Shown here: piece by piece, positions 27,194 through 35,446 of the stretch | Layout of the letters: each line of letters starts with the position of its first letter | Numbering within the stretch: position 1 is the first letter of the stretch | Source of the DNA: Microlunatus speluncae | GTDB lineage: Bacteria > Actinomycetota > Actinomycetes > Propionibacteriales > Propionibacteriaceae | Length of the DNA: 64,000 nucleotides | Direction: 5' to 3' | NCBI RefSeq assembly: GCF_009299835.1 | Contig: NZ_VKCZ01000021.1 | Location: 186,001-250,000 of the forward strand | Notes under the pieces: model-generated | Seen by the model: only the letters and a program-made list of their open reading frames with translations | What the model was told of the DNA's origin: nothing | Databases searched by the model: none | Translations under genes and position numbers: made by a program

Positions 27194-27886
27194 ATGGATC
27201 GCCGGGTCGATGTCATCCTGCCGTGCCTGAACGAGGCGGCCGCTCTGCCGTGGATCATGGAGCGGCTGCCGGAACGCTATCGCGCGATCGTGGTGGACAA
27301 CGGGTCGACCGACGGCAGCCCCGATCTGGCCGCCAGCTACGGCGCGACGGTGCTGGCCGAGCGGCGACGCGGCTACGGGTCCGCCGTGCAGACCGGCCTC
27401 TGGGCAGCCACCGCCGAGGTGGTGGTGATCATGGACTGCGACGCCACCATCGACCCGGTGGAGCTGCCGGCACTGGTCGGGGAGCTCGCCGACGGCTCGA
27501 TCGACCTGCTCTGCGGCCGCCGCCGCCCCACCGGACGCGGCTCCTGGCCGCTGCATTCCCGGCTGGCGAACCGACTGCTGGCCGCCCTGCTGAGCGCCGG
27601 CGGCCGGGTCCGGCTGCATGATCTGGCCCCGGTCCGGATCGCCCGGCGTCGGCCGTTGATCGAGCTCAAGCTCACCGATCCACGCTCGGGCTATCCGCTG
27701 CAGACACTGCTCCGGGCCAGCCGGGCCGGCTGGCGGATCGTCGAGCGGGACGTGTCCTACCGATCGCGTCCGGCCGGCAGCCGATCCAAGATCACCGGAA
27801 CGGTGCGAGGCACGCTGACGGTGGCGGCCGACATGCTGCGGGTCCTCCGCTCCGAGCCGCGACCGGCGCGGGCGGCGGCCCACTGA
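27194..27886 (+). CDS. Family 2 glycosyltransferase
   Basis: A 230-residue GT-A-fold enzyme. It has DVILPCLNEAAALPW at the N-terminus, VVDNGSTDG for nucleotide binding and the metal-binding MDCDAT (DxD). It is short and soluble, like dolichyl-phosphate mannose synthase-type enzymes lacking membrane anchors. It is first in a six-gene run in which every gene overlaps the next by one to four bases, so all products should be made together. Acceptor and sugar donor cannot be deduced. Confidence 0.88.
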   Translation: MDRRVDVILPCLNEAAALPWIMERLPERYRAIVVDNGSTDGSPDLAASYGATVLAERRRGYGSAVQTGLWAATAEVVVIMDCDATIDPVELPALVGELADGSIDLLCGRRRPTGRGSWPLHSRLANRLLAALLSAGGRVRLHDLAPVRIARRRPLIELKLTDPRSGYPLQTLLRASRAGWRIVERDVSYRSRPAGSRSKITGTVRGTLTVAADMLRVLRSEPRPARAAAH

Positions 27887-28671
27887 TGCGGTCGCGGCGA
27901 ACGACGGACCGGCCGTCGGCCACCGTGCTGGTGCTGGCCAAGGCGCCCCGGCCGCACCGGGTCAAGACCCGGCTCTGCCCACCCCTCACCGGCTCCGAGG
28001 CGGCCGCGGTCGCAGCCGTCGCGCTGACCGAAACCCTCACCACCATCGGGACCGTCCCGGGCATCCGCCGGGTGCTGGCGCTGTCCGGCGATCTCGACCG
28101 GGCCCAGGGAACGGACATGATCAGCGAGGCCCTGGACGGCTTCACCGTGATCGAGCAGCGCGGCTCCGACCTGGCGACCAAGATCGTCAACGCGCACCTC
28201 GACTGCGGCCCGGGCCCGGTGTTCCAGGTCGGAATGGACACCCCGCAACTGACCGCGGCGTTGATCATCGCGGCGCTGCACGAGCTGACGGTGGAGGGTG
28301 GACCGGACGCCACTCTCGGTCCGGCCACCGACGGCGGTTGGTGGGGCCTCGGCCTCCGCCGGGCCACCGCGGTGGCACCCGTGGCCGGCGTGCCGATGTC
28401 GACCTCGAGCACCGGGACCGACACGCTGGCCGCGCTGCGATCCGCCGGCTTGCGAGTGAGCCTGCTGCCGGCGCTGCGTGACGTCGACACGATCGCCGAC
28501 GCCCGGGCCGTCGCCGCCATGGCCCCGCACACCGGCTTCGCCGCCCTGATCCGAACCTTGATCGACACCGAATCTCCCCCCGACCCCCGGAACGCCGACT
28601 TGTCAGAAGTGAGGACGGCCATGGCCAGCACCAGTTCTGACAAAGTCGGCTGGAGCGGGGTAGCGCGATGA
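27886..28671 (+). CDS. DUF2064 / TIGR04282-type protein (nucleotidyltransferase-like)
   Basis: A 261-residue protein. The ATVLVLAKAPRPHRVKTRLCPPLT N-terminus and the later DTPQLT and ATDGGWWGLGL segments match the DUF2064 family, which has a GT-A-like fold and is found next to glycosyltransferases; some members are linked to arsenosugar synthesis. No activity is established for this one. It overlaps the upstream stop by one base (TGATG). The last ~26 codons are made of a family A palindromic element (28594-28650), so the C-terminal tail after LIDTESPPD is probably not part of the ancestral protein. Confidence 0.75.
   Translation: MRSRRTTDRPSATVLVLAKAPRPHRVKTRLCPPLTGSEAAAVAAVALTETLTTIGTVPGIRRVLALSGDLDRAQGTDMISEALDGFTVIEQRGSDLATKIVNAHLDCGPGPVFQVGMDTPQLTAALIIAALHELTVEGGPDATLGPATDGGWWGLGLRRATAVAPVAGVPMSTSSTGTDTLAALRSAGLRVSLLPALRDVDTIADARAVAAMAPHTGFAALIRTLIDTESPPDPRNADLSEVRTAMASTSSDKVGWSGVAR
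28594..28650. repeat. Family A palindromic element inside a coding sequence
   Basis: GCCGACTTGTCAGAA on the left and its near complement (TTCTGACAAAGTCGGC) on the right, with one extra A in the right arm and an inner dyad around GGCCATGGCC. It matches the intergenic family A elements but lies within the last codons of the DUF2064 gene. Confidence 0.75.
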
Positions 28672-29321
28672 TCACCACGACTCCGGAGCGGGTCAGCCCG
28701 CTGCGGCTCTACGCCGCGGCGTTGGCCGGGGAACCGACGACCATGATCACCGATGCCGGCGATCGGCGCCGGCTGCCGGTCGAGGCCTGGTCCGGGACCA
28801 TCGGTCGCGCCGACTGGGCCCTGCTGCGCCGCTGTTCCGGCCCGACGCTCGACCTCGGCTGCGGGCCCGGGCGGCTGACCACCGCCCTGCAGGCGGCCGG
28901 CACGCCGGCCCTCGGGGTCGATCTCTCCGGCCCGGCGGTCGACGCCGCGGTCGGTCGCGGTGCCGTGGCGTTGCGACGGGATCTGTTCGCGCCGTTGCCG
29001 GCCGAGGGGCGCTGGCACACCGTCCTGCTGGCCGACGACAACATCGGCATCGGCGGTGACGCGATCCGGCTGCTGACCCGCTGCCGGGCCCTGCTCGCTC
29101 CGGGCGGACGGGTGCTGCTGGATCTGGCCGAACCCGGCACCGGCTACCTCCGCCGACTGGTCCGCCTCGTCGCCGGCGATCGGGCCAGCGGCTGGTTTCC
29201 CTGGTGCTGGCTCGACCGGCACGCGCTGGCCGTGCTGGCCCGGCCCTGCGGGCTGCGACTGACCGACCACTGGGTGATCGACGGCCGCCAGCAGGCCGAG
29301 CTGATCGCGGTGGGAGCATGA
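28668..29321 (+). CDS. Class I SAM-dependent methyltransferase
   Basis: A 217-residue Rossmann-fold methyltransferase. Motif I is LDLGCGPGRLT; the acidic residue of motif II is in GVDLSG; the motif III region is GGRVLLDLAEPG. The C-terminal WCWLDRHALAVLARPCGLRL is a short substrate cap. It is coupled at both ends by ATGA overlaps to DUF2064 and to the oxidoreductase fusion. The substrate is unknown. Confidence 0.82.
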   Translation: MITTTPERVSPLRLYAAALAGEPTTMITDAGDRRRLPVEAWSGTIGRADWALLRRCSGPTLDLGCGPGRLTTALQAAGTPALGVDLSGPAVDAAVGRGAVALRRDLFAPLPAEGRWHTVLLADDNIGIGGDAIRLLTRCRALLAPGGRVLLDLAEPGTGYLRRLVRLVAGDRASGWFPWCWLDRHALAVLARPCGLRLTDHWVIDGRQQAELIAVGA

Positions 29322-30487
29322 TCATCAGGTTGCGACCACCGAACGAGCAGGACTTCCGGTCACCGCTGCGCTCCGAGCGGCTGACCAGCATTCTCGGCAT
29401 CGCCCTCGGCCTGGCCTTCACGATCTGCTTCCTCACCGGCCTGATCAGCCATCTGATCCAGCACCCGCCGGGCTGGTTCGCCTGGCCGACCGGCCCCTCC
29501 TGGTTGTATCGGGTGACCCAGGGCCTGCACGTCACGACCGGGATGGCGGCGATCCCGCTGCTGGCGGTGAAGCTGTGGTCGGTCGCGCCCAAGTTCTGGC
29601 GCCGGTTCCCGACCGGCCGAGCCCGGGCCATGATCATCGAGGCGGTCGAGCGGGGCACCATTCTGCTGCTGATCGGCGCCGCGTTCTTCGAAGTGCTGAC
29701 CGGTCTGCTCAACGTGGCGGAGGCGTACCTGTGGCCGTTCTTCTTCCCTGAAGTGCACTACTTAATGGCCTGGCTGTTGATCGGCTCCGTCGTGCTGCAC
29801 GTCGCGGTGAGGCTGCCGATCATGATCAGCGCCCTGCGCCGGCGCGATCGGCGGCCGCCTCCACCGCCGGCGGAGCCCCGGGCACCGGGAGCCGAAACGA
29901 CGATCACCCGACGACACCTGTTGACCGGCACCGCCATCGCCGCGGCGGTGATCGCGATCGCGACCCTCGGTGACAAGATCCCAGCGCTGCGCGGGGTCTC
30001 GGTGCTGGCCCAGCGATCCGGCACCGGGCCGCAGGGTCTCCCGGTCAACCGCACCGCCGCCGCGGCGGGGATCCGGGCCGATCAGGTCGGCGCCGACTAT
30101 CGGCTGGCGCTGGTCGGCACCCGGACGGTCGAGCTGTCCCTGGCCGACCTGACCGCCCTGCCGCAACGGACCGTCGAGCTGCCGATCGCGTGCGTCGAAG
30201 GCTGGTCCCAGCTGGCCACCTGGACCGGGGTCCGGCTGTCCGATCTGATCGGCCTCGTCGATGATCACGACTTCACCGAGGCCCGGCTGGCCTCCTTCGA
30301 CGCCGGCCCGTACGGACGCAGCGTGGTCGCCTCCGCGCTCGCCCGGCACCCGGAGACGCTGATCGCGCTGCGACTGAACGGCGAGGTGCTCGATCATGAT
30401 CATGGCTTCCCGGCCCGGCTGATCGCGCCGAACCGGCCCGGCGCCCTGCAGACCAAGTGGTTGTCCAGGATCGAGATCGTACGATGA
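29318..30487 (+). CDS. Membrane cytochrome b561-like / sulfite-oxidase-type molybdopterin oxidoreductase fusion
   Basis: A 389-residue fusion. Residues 20-170 form about four helices with candidate haem histidines (H45, H71, H147, H161). After a basic, proline-rich cytoplasmic loop comes ITRRHLLTGTAIAAAVIAIATL, a twin-arginine motif before a fifth helix (about 203-218). The remainder is a sulfite-oxidase-type Mo-pterin domain with the probable Mo ligand Cys292 in PIACVEGWSQ. Electrons could pass between the Mo centre outside and the quinone pool through the b-type helices. The substrate is not known. Residue order suggests Sec insertion of the first helices and Tat export of the Mo domain. 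Confidence 0.8.
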   Translation: MIIRLRPPNEQDFRSPLRSERLTSILGIALGLAFTICFLTGLISHLIQHPPGWFAWPTGPSWLYRVTQGLHVTTGMAAIPLLAVKLWSVAPKFWRRFPTGRARAMIIEAVERGTILLLIGAAFFEVLTGLLNVAEAYLWPFFFPEVHYLMAWLLIGSVVLHVAVRLPIMISALRRRDRRPPPPPAEPRAPGAETTITRRHLLTGTAIAAAVIAIATLGDKIPALRGVSVLAQRSGTGPQGLPVNRTAAAAGIRADQVGADYRLALVGTRTVELSLADLTALPQRTVELPIACVEGWSQLATWTGVRLSDLIGLVDDHDFTEARLASFDAGPYGRSVVASALARHPETLIALRLNGEVLDHDHGFPARLIAPNRPGALQTKWLSRIEIVR

Positions 30488-30945
30488 GCGCGCGGCCCGG
30501 GAAGAACGACCTGTCGATGATCATGAAGGTCAGGATCGGGGTCGGGGTGGTCGGGGCGATCGGCATCGGGTACGGATTGTTCCTGGCCCTGACCACGCTG
30601 CGCCGCTGGCCGGACGTGATCGCGACGGCGCTCTGGTTCGGGCTGCCCCCGTTGGTCTCCGACCTGGTGCTGATCCCGGTGATCGGGCTGCTCGGCCTGA
30701 CGGTCGGCACCCGGGTGCGCCCGGCCTGGCGGGCCCCGGTGATCATGGGCCTGATCATCAGCGGGGCGCTGGTGGCGATCGCCTGGCCGTTCGTGGCCGG
30801 GATCGGTCGGCGGCCGGACAACCCGTCGCTGCTCGACCGGCCCTATCTGCTCGGCACCGTGATCTTCCTGGTGCTGATCTGGGCCGGAGTAGCGATCTGG
30901 GGCCTGCTCCGCCGAGCACCCGTACCGAAGAGAAGGGAACCCTGA
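30484..30945 (+). CDS. Four-helix integral membrane protein of unknown function
   Basis: A 153-residue protein with four predicted helices (residues ~15-35, 45-75, 80-105, 118-145) and a basic C-terminus (RRAPVPKRREP), so both ends are probably cytoplasmic. I recognise no family. The ATG overlaps the stop of the Mo-oxidoreductase gene, and its own stop overlaps the epimerase start. It may be a subunit or anchor of the oxidoreductase. Confidence 0.6.
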   Translation: MSARPGKNDLSMIMKVRIGVGVVGAIGIGYGLFLALTTLRRWPDVIATALWFGLPPLVSDLVLIPVIGLLGLTVGTRVRPAWRAPVIMGLIISGALVAIAWPFVAGIGRRPDNPSLLDRPYLLGTVIFLVLIWAGVAIWGLLRRAPVPKRREP

Positions 30946-31961
30946 TGCGCGTCCTCGTCACCGGTGCCGGCGGGTTCATCGGCTCCGCGATCACCGATCA
31001 GCTCCGGGCCGCCGGGCATCAGGTCGTCGGCCTGGATCTGCTCGACCGCGGCACACCGACGAACCGGACGGAACCCCGGCCGATCACCGGCGACGTGCGG
31101 GATCCGGCCGTCGTCGACCGCGCATTGGCCGGCGTCGACGTGGTCTGTCACCAGGCCGCGATGGTGGGGGTCGGGGTCAGCGTCGCCGACCTGCCCGACT
31201 ACACGTCACACAACCTGCTGGGCACCGCGACCCTGCTGGCGCGGATGGCCGCGGCCGGGGTCCGCCGGCTGGTGCTGGCCTCGTCGATGGTCGTCTACGG
31301 TCCCGGCGGCTACCGCTGCCCCGTCGACGGCCCGGTCCGGCCGCTGCCCCGCCGGCCCGCGGATCTCGCCGCCGGCCGCTACGAACACCGCTGCCCCCGC
31401 TGCGACGGCGACCTGATCGACGTGCCGATCGACGAGGACACCCCGGCCGATCCGCAGAACACGTACGCGGTGACCAAGCACGGCCAGGAGCTGCTGGCCG
31501 CCTCGTGGGCCCGGGAGATCGACGGAGCGGTGACCGCGCTGCGCTACCACAACGTCTACGGGCCCGGGATGCCGCGAGACACCCCGTACGCCGGCGTCGC
31601 CGCGATCTTCCGCTCCGAGCTGGCCGCCGGCCGGCCACCGCGGGTGTACGAGGACGGCGGCCAGCGCCGCGATTTCGTGTACGTCGACGACGTGGCCCGG
31701 GCCAACCTGCTCGCGATCGAGCGGATCGCCACGATCGACGCCCCCGAGTTCGTACCACTCAACATCGCCTCCGGCGACCCGCACACCGTCGGCGAACTCG
31801 CCACCGCCCTGGCCCAAGTCACCGGCGGCCCCGCCCCGGTCATCGTCGGCGGCGGCCGCGCCACCGACGCCCGCCACATCGTCGCCTCCCCCACCCGCGC
31901 CCACCGGGTCCTGAACTACACCCCCCAAACCCCCTTCTCCCTCGGCCTGACCCGCCTCTAA
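30945..31961 (+). CDS. NAD-dependent epimerase/dehydratase with zinc-ribbon-like insert
   Basis: A 338-residue extended short-chain dehydrogenase. The nucleotide loop is GAGGFIG (7-13); the catalytic pair is Tyr174/Lys178 (YAVTK), with SS at 113-114 before VVYG. An insert at 125-153 carries Cys125, Cys150 and Cys153 (RCPVDG...RCPRCDG), as in a subgroup of dTDP-L-rhamnose 4-epimerase-like proteins. The product is probably an epimerised nucleotide sugar, perhaps the donor for the GT2 enzyme at the front of the operon (inference). Last gene of the six-gene run; a family B palindrome begins five bases after the stop. Confidence 0.82.
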   Translation: MRVLVTGAGGFIGSAITDQLRAAGHQVVGLDLLDRGTPTNRTEPRPITGDVRDPAVVDRALAGVDVVCHQAAMVGVGVSVADLPDYTSHNLLGTATLLARMAAAGVRRLVLASSMVVYGPGGYRCPVDGPVRPLPRRPADLAAGRYEHRCPRCDGDLIDVPIDEDTPADPQNTYAVTKHGQELLAASWAREIDGAVTALRYHNVYGPGMPRDTPYAGVAAIFRSELAAGRPPRVYEDGGQRRDFVYVDDVARANLLAIERIATIDAPEFVPLNIASGDPHTVGELATALAQVTGGPAPVIVGGGRATDARHIVASPTRAHRVLNYTPQTPFSLGLTRL

Positions 31962-31965
31962 AAAC

Positions 31966-32028
31966 CGCCGACCCGTCACTAGCGCACGCGTTTTGGCGGC
32001 GTGTCGGTGCACAAGTGACGGGTCGGCG
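31966..32028. repeat. Palindromic intergenic element, family B copy 2
   Basis: Perfect 15-base arms CGCCGACCCGTCACT (31966-31980) and complement (32014-32028). The core GCGTTTTGGCGGCGTGTCGG nearly equals that of copy 1, and includes an inner CACGC/GCGTG dyad. It starts right after the epimerase operon and could end its transcript. Confidence 0.85.
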
Positions 32029-32185
32029 AAGTCCGTAACGGCGGTGCGGATGCCCCGGCGAGGGCGGTCAGCCGCCGGCTCGAGAGGTTGTTGACCCGGG
32101 TCGGGAGCACAACAACTCCGGGACACTCCGCTCCGGAGCCCTCATCGGGCGCTCGCCGCCGCCGGTCGGTCCCCCGCTCCGCTGT

Positions 32186-32248
32186 CGCCGAGACGTCACT
32201 TGTGCACCGACACGCCGCCCAAACGCGTGCGTTAGTGCCGGGTCGGCG
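32186..32248. repeat. Palindromic intergenic element, family B copy 3 (inverted)
   Basis: The reverse complement of copy 2 with a few changes: ACTTGTGCACCGACACGCCG is identical on the flipped strand. Arms match at 12 of 15 positions. It ends 11 bases before the GTG of the DUF4032 gene, so it occupies that gene's promoter region. Copies 2 and 3 face each other across 157 bp that hold another dyad (GTTGTTG 32087 / CAACAAC 32110). Confidence 0.8.
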
Positions 32249-32259
32249 AGGATGGGGGG

Positions 32260-33660
32260 GTGCCTCGTTTTGTTGCCGCTCGCCCGGACTCGCGGCTGAT
32301 CACGCTGCCGTGGGACGTGCCGCTGGAGGAATGGCCGACGGAACACCTGGTGGCGCTGCCGCGGGGCATCTCCCGGCACGTGGTCCGGTTCGTCCGGGTC
32401 GGCAGTGAGATCTACGCCGTCAAGGAGGTGCTGGAGCACCTGGCGATCCACGAATACCGGCTGCTCCGCGACCTGACCCGGCTGGACACCCCGTCGGTCG
32501 AGCCGGTCGGGGTGGTGACCGCGCGCGCCGACCCGACCGGCGAGCCGCTGGACTCGGTGTTGATCACCAAGCACCTGCAGTTCTCGCTGCCGTACCGCTC
32601 GTTGTTCACCCGCGGAGTCCGGCAGGACACCGTGAACCGGCTGGTCGACGCGATGGTCGTGCTGCTGGCCCGGCTGCACCTGATCGGCTTCCTCTGGGGC
32701 GACGTGTCGCTGTCCAACACCCTGTTCCGCCGCGACGCCGGCTCCTTCGCCGCCTATCTGGTCGACGCCGAGACCGGCGAGCTGCACCAGGATCTGAGCG
32801 ACGGGCAGCGGGAACACGACCTCACCATCGCCCGGACCAACCTGTTCGGCGAGTTCAGTGATCTTGAAGCCGGCGGCTTGTTGGACGAGGCGCTGAAGCC
32901 GCTGGTGCTGGTCGACGCGATCGAGAACCGTTATCGCGACCTGTGGTCGGAGCTGACCGGGGTCGAGGAGTTCGACGGCAGCGAGATGCACCGGATCGAG
33001 AGTCGGGTCCGGCGGCTGAACGCGCTCGGCTTCGACGTCGCCGAGCTGGACATCACCACCGACTTCGCCGGGTCGACGATCCGGATCCAGCCCAAGGTGG
33101 TCGACGCCGGTCACCACTCCCGGCGGCTGATCCGGCTGACCGGGCTGGACACCGAGGAGAACCAGGCGCGCCGGCTGCTGAACGACCTGGACTACTTCCG
33201 GGCCCGGACCGACCAGCAGAACGCCGACGAGTCGATCGTCGCGCACCAGTGGCTGACCGAGGAGTTCGAGCCGGTGATCACCGCCGTCCCGGATGAGCTG
33301 AGGGGCAAGCTCGAGCCGGCCGAGCTCTACCACGAGGTGCTGGAACACCGCTGGTTCCTGTCCGAGCAGGAGGGGCACGAGGTGTCGATGATCGACGCCA
33401 TCGAGTCCTACGTCGGCACGGTGCTGCGCGGGCTGCCGGACGAGGCGATCGTCTCCGCCACCGGCGACGACGGGCCGGCCCTGGCCAATCCGTACGATCC
33501 GTCGCAGGGTTTCGCCGACGATGATCAGGAGAAGCCGTACGACCCGTGGGAGGACGGCGACGAGGCGCCCGAGGCCGGCCCCGAGGCGTCCTCCGGCCTG
33601 CTCGACATCGCGGCCCTGCGCCGCAAGGCCGCGGCCCGCACCACCGGCGAAGCCGGCTGA
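32260..33660 (+). CDS. DUF4032 protein with kinase-like N-terminal domain
   Basis: A 466-residue cytoplasmic protein typical of Actinomycetota. The N-terminal ~190 residues resemble an LPS/aminoglycoside-kinase fold: GSEIYAVKEV (ATP-binding Lys), LLARLHLIGFLWGDVSLSNTLF (catalytic loop, GD..N) and AYLVDAETGE (metal-binding Asp). The remainder is the DUF4032 region, followed by an acidic tail (PYDPWEDGDEAPEAG). The activity is unknown; phosphotransfer is inferred from the motifs. The start is a GTG after a G-rich stretch. The gene stands alone between a family B element and a convergent gene. Confidence 0.75.
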   Translation: MPRFVAARPDSRLITLPWDVPLEEWPTEHLVALPRGISRHVVRFVRVGSEIYAVKEVLEHLAIHEYRLLRDLTRLDTPSVEPVGVVTARADPTGEPLDSVLITKHLQFSLPYRSLFTRGVRQDTVNRLVDAMVVLLARLHLIGFLWGDVSLSNTLFRRDAGSFAAYLVDAETGELHQDLSDGQREHDLTIARTNLFGEFSDLEAGGLLDEALKPLVLVDAIENRYRDLWSELTGVEEFDGSEMHRIESRVRRLNALGFDVAELDITTDFAGSTIRIQPKVVDAGHHSRRLIRLTGLDTEENQARRLLNDLDYFRARTDQQNADESIVAHQWLTEEFEPVITAVPDELRGKLEPAELYHEVLEHRWFLSEQEGHEVSMIDAIESYVGTVLRGLPDEAIVSATGDDGPALANPYDPSQGFADDDQEKPYDPWEDGDEAPEAGPEASSGLLDIAALRRKAAARTTGEAG

Positions 33661-33676
33661 CCACAGCTCGGCGGCG

Positions 33677-34777
33677 TCAGCAGAACCCGCCGTTCGCCGA
33701 GTTGTACCGACACGGTGACAGCAGGTCGAGCTGCACGTAGTACAGCCGCAGCTGGTCGTCGTCGATCACGTCCAGGTAGGCGTGCAGTCCGCCGACATAG
33801 GCCATCCCGCCCGCCACCGCACGGTTCTGGGTGAGCCAGTCCTTCGCCGCCGCGGCCCGCGGACCGCCGAGCGCGTCCAGCACCGCACCGGTCTCGGCCA
33901 ACGCGGCTTCCATCGCCTTGTCGTCCTGACCGGTGTTCGCCCCGACGTAGAGCCGGCCGAGGCCGCGTGGAATGGCCCGGCTCGCCACGATCGTGAGTCC
34001 GTCGTCGGCGCCCTGCTTGCAGGTGATCTGGTATTCGGAGCCCCGGTCACAGCGGTAGCCACGCTGCACCGCAACCGACTCGACCAGGTCCAGATCGCCC
34101 GGCAGCGTGGCAGCGACCAGGTCCGGCGACTGCCAGCCGGACCGCTCGAATCTGATCTTGCTGGTGGAATCAGTGAAGCGATGCAGCTCCGCCGAACCCC
34201 AATCGGTGTCGAACTTCGCCTTCTCGGCTGCCAACTCCGCGCGGACCACCGCGGCGTCCGCGGCAGTCAGCTCGGCGGCCTCGGCGAAGTCGCCGACGAG
34301 CTCGTCGAACGCGCGGTGGGCCGTCGCCTGATCATCGGCGCCGATGTAGTCGAGATCGATCGTGACCTCGCTGAGCGTGCCATCCACCGGGCCGAGGAAC
34401 TCGACCCGCACCTGGTGGTCGAAGTCCTTCCGGTAGCAGCCACGGCTGAACACCTTCGCGAGGTTCTCGTCCGAGCAGGCGAGCCCTCGGGCCCGCAGCA
34501 AGGTGCTGAACGCCTCGGCCTGCCCTCGGGCCGGTCCGCCGGTGTCGGGGACCTCTCGGTACGACTTCTTCGATGGTTCCGGCGTGCTCGTAGCGCCCGG
34601 CGTGGGGGTGTCCGAAGCCTCCCGGTCTCGCGTTGAGTCCAGCACATTTCGAAAGACCACGATGCCGCACGCCGCGACCGCAACGAGGGCGAGGCTGGAC
34701 AGTACGATCAGCGCGACCAGACCGTCCCGGCGCGGCGGCGGCAGTGGTCGGCCGGACGGGTGCCTCCCAGGGCTCAT
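33677..34777 (-). CDS. Membrane-anchored extracytoplasmic protein of unknown function
   Basis: A 366-residue protein with a basic, proline-rich start, one helix (about 20-45) and a Thr/Pro/Ser-rich linker (DTPTPGATSTPEP), then an external domain of about 290 residues. Cysteines come in pairs (ACSDENL/GCYRKDF; RCDRGSEYQITCK; PCRYNSANGGFC), which suggests three disulfides. I recognise no family. It converges with the DUF4032 gene, with 16 bp between the stops. Confidence 0.5.
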   Translation of the reverse strand: MSPGRHPSGRPLPPPRRDGLVALIVLSSLALVAVAACGIVVFRNVLDSTRDREASDTPTPGATSTPEPSKKSYREVPDTGGPARGQAEAFSTLLRARGLACSDENLAKVFSRGCYRKDFDHQVRVEFLGPVDGTLSEVTIDLDYIGADDQATAHRAFDELVGDFAEAAELTAADAAVVRAELAAEKAKFDTDWGSAELHRFTDSTSKIRFERSGWQSPDLVAATLPGDLDLVESVAVQRGYRCDRGSEYQITCKQGADDGLTIVASRAIPRGLGRLYVGANTGQDDKAMEAALAETGAVLDALGGPRAAAAKDWLTQNRAVAGGMAYVGGLHAYLDVIDDDQLRLYYVQLDLLSPCRYNSANGGFC

Positions 34778-34865
34778 GCCTGGATTCGATCAGACCTCAC
34801 TGACCCGCCACTGACAGGTCCGTCCGATCGTTGCGGATCCGGCTGGATCGAGAGAGGTCCGCCGA

Positions 34866-35330
34866 TCAACCGGCTCGGCGGGTCAGCCGGATGACCGGCA
34901 GGTCGCGATCGGTCTGCTCCTGGTACTGGGCGAAGCGGGGCACCGCGGTCGTGATCTCCAGCCAGGCCCGATCGCGCTCCGCTCCGGCGAGTTGATCGGC
35001 GGTGACCGGGATCCTCCCCCCGCCGAGCTCGATCTGCACCTGACCAGGACGGGCGGCGAGGTTGTAGTACCAGGCCGGATTGTTGGGTGCGCCGGCGGCC
35101 GAGGCGACGATCAGCCAACTGTCGTCGGGACCCGGGAACCAGCCCACCGGGGTCATCCGCTCGGCCCCGCTCTTGCGACCGACAGTGACCAGCACCAGGG
35201 TCTGCAGGCCCAGGAACCCGCCGCCCTTGCGGCGAATCCGGTTCACCACGCGCCGGTTGACCCAACCGAGGAGCCGTCCCGCCTTGGGCTGCCGGGCGCC
35301 ACGGGTTCCGTTGACTGTGTCGAAGCTCAT
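34866..35330 (-). CDS. F420-dependent nitroreductase/quinone reductase family protein (Ddn-like)
   Basis: A 154-residue split-barrel protein of the deazaflavin-dependent oxidoreductase family (DUF385). Typical features are VLVTVGRKSGAERMTPVGWFP, WLIVASAAGAPNNPAWYYNLAA and VQIELGGGRIPVTADQL. Such enzymes use F420H2 to reduce quinones or nitro compounds. It is divergent from a MarR regulator and close to a second F420-type protein at 35888, so the group may answer redox or xenobiotic stress. Confidence 0.87.
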   Translation of the reverse strand: MSFDTVNGTRGARQPKAGRLLGWVNRRVVNRIRRKGGGFLGLQTLVLVTVGRKSGAERMTPVGWFPGPDDSWLIVASAAGAPNNPAWYYNLAARPGQVQIELGGGRIPVTADQLAGAERDRAWLEITTAVPRFAQYQEQTDRDLPVIRLTRRAG

Positions 35331-35364
35331 CTCGTCTCCTTCTGCACTGCTGTCTGGTCAACTG

Positions 35365-35423
35365 TTGAATCGCTCAATCAATGACTCAACCGTACATCGA
35401 TACGTGACTGAATCAACTATTGA
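35365..35423. promoter_or_regulatory. MarR-type dyads between the DUF385 and marR genes
   Basis: Two dyads with TTGA/TCAA arms: TTGAATCGCTCAA (35365-35377) and TCAACTATTGA (35413-35423), with further TCAA and TTGA halves between. They lie in the divergent promoter region and are the likely binding sites of the MarR protein. Confidence 0.55.
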
Positions 35424-35446
35424 CAGACCGCAGTATCATCGGGGCC

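Noticed and set aside
23990..32000. Possible CRISPR array from repeated palindromes
   Set aside because: The palindromes are kilobases apart, with no regular spacers and no cas genes.
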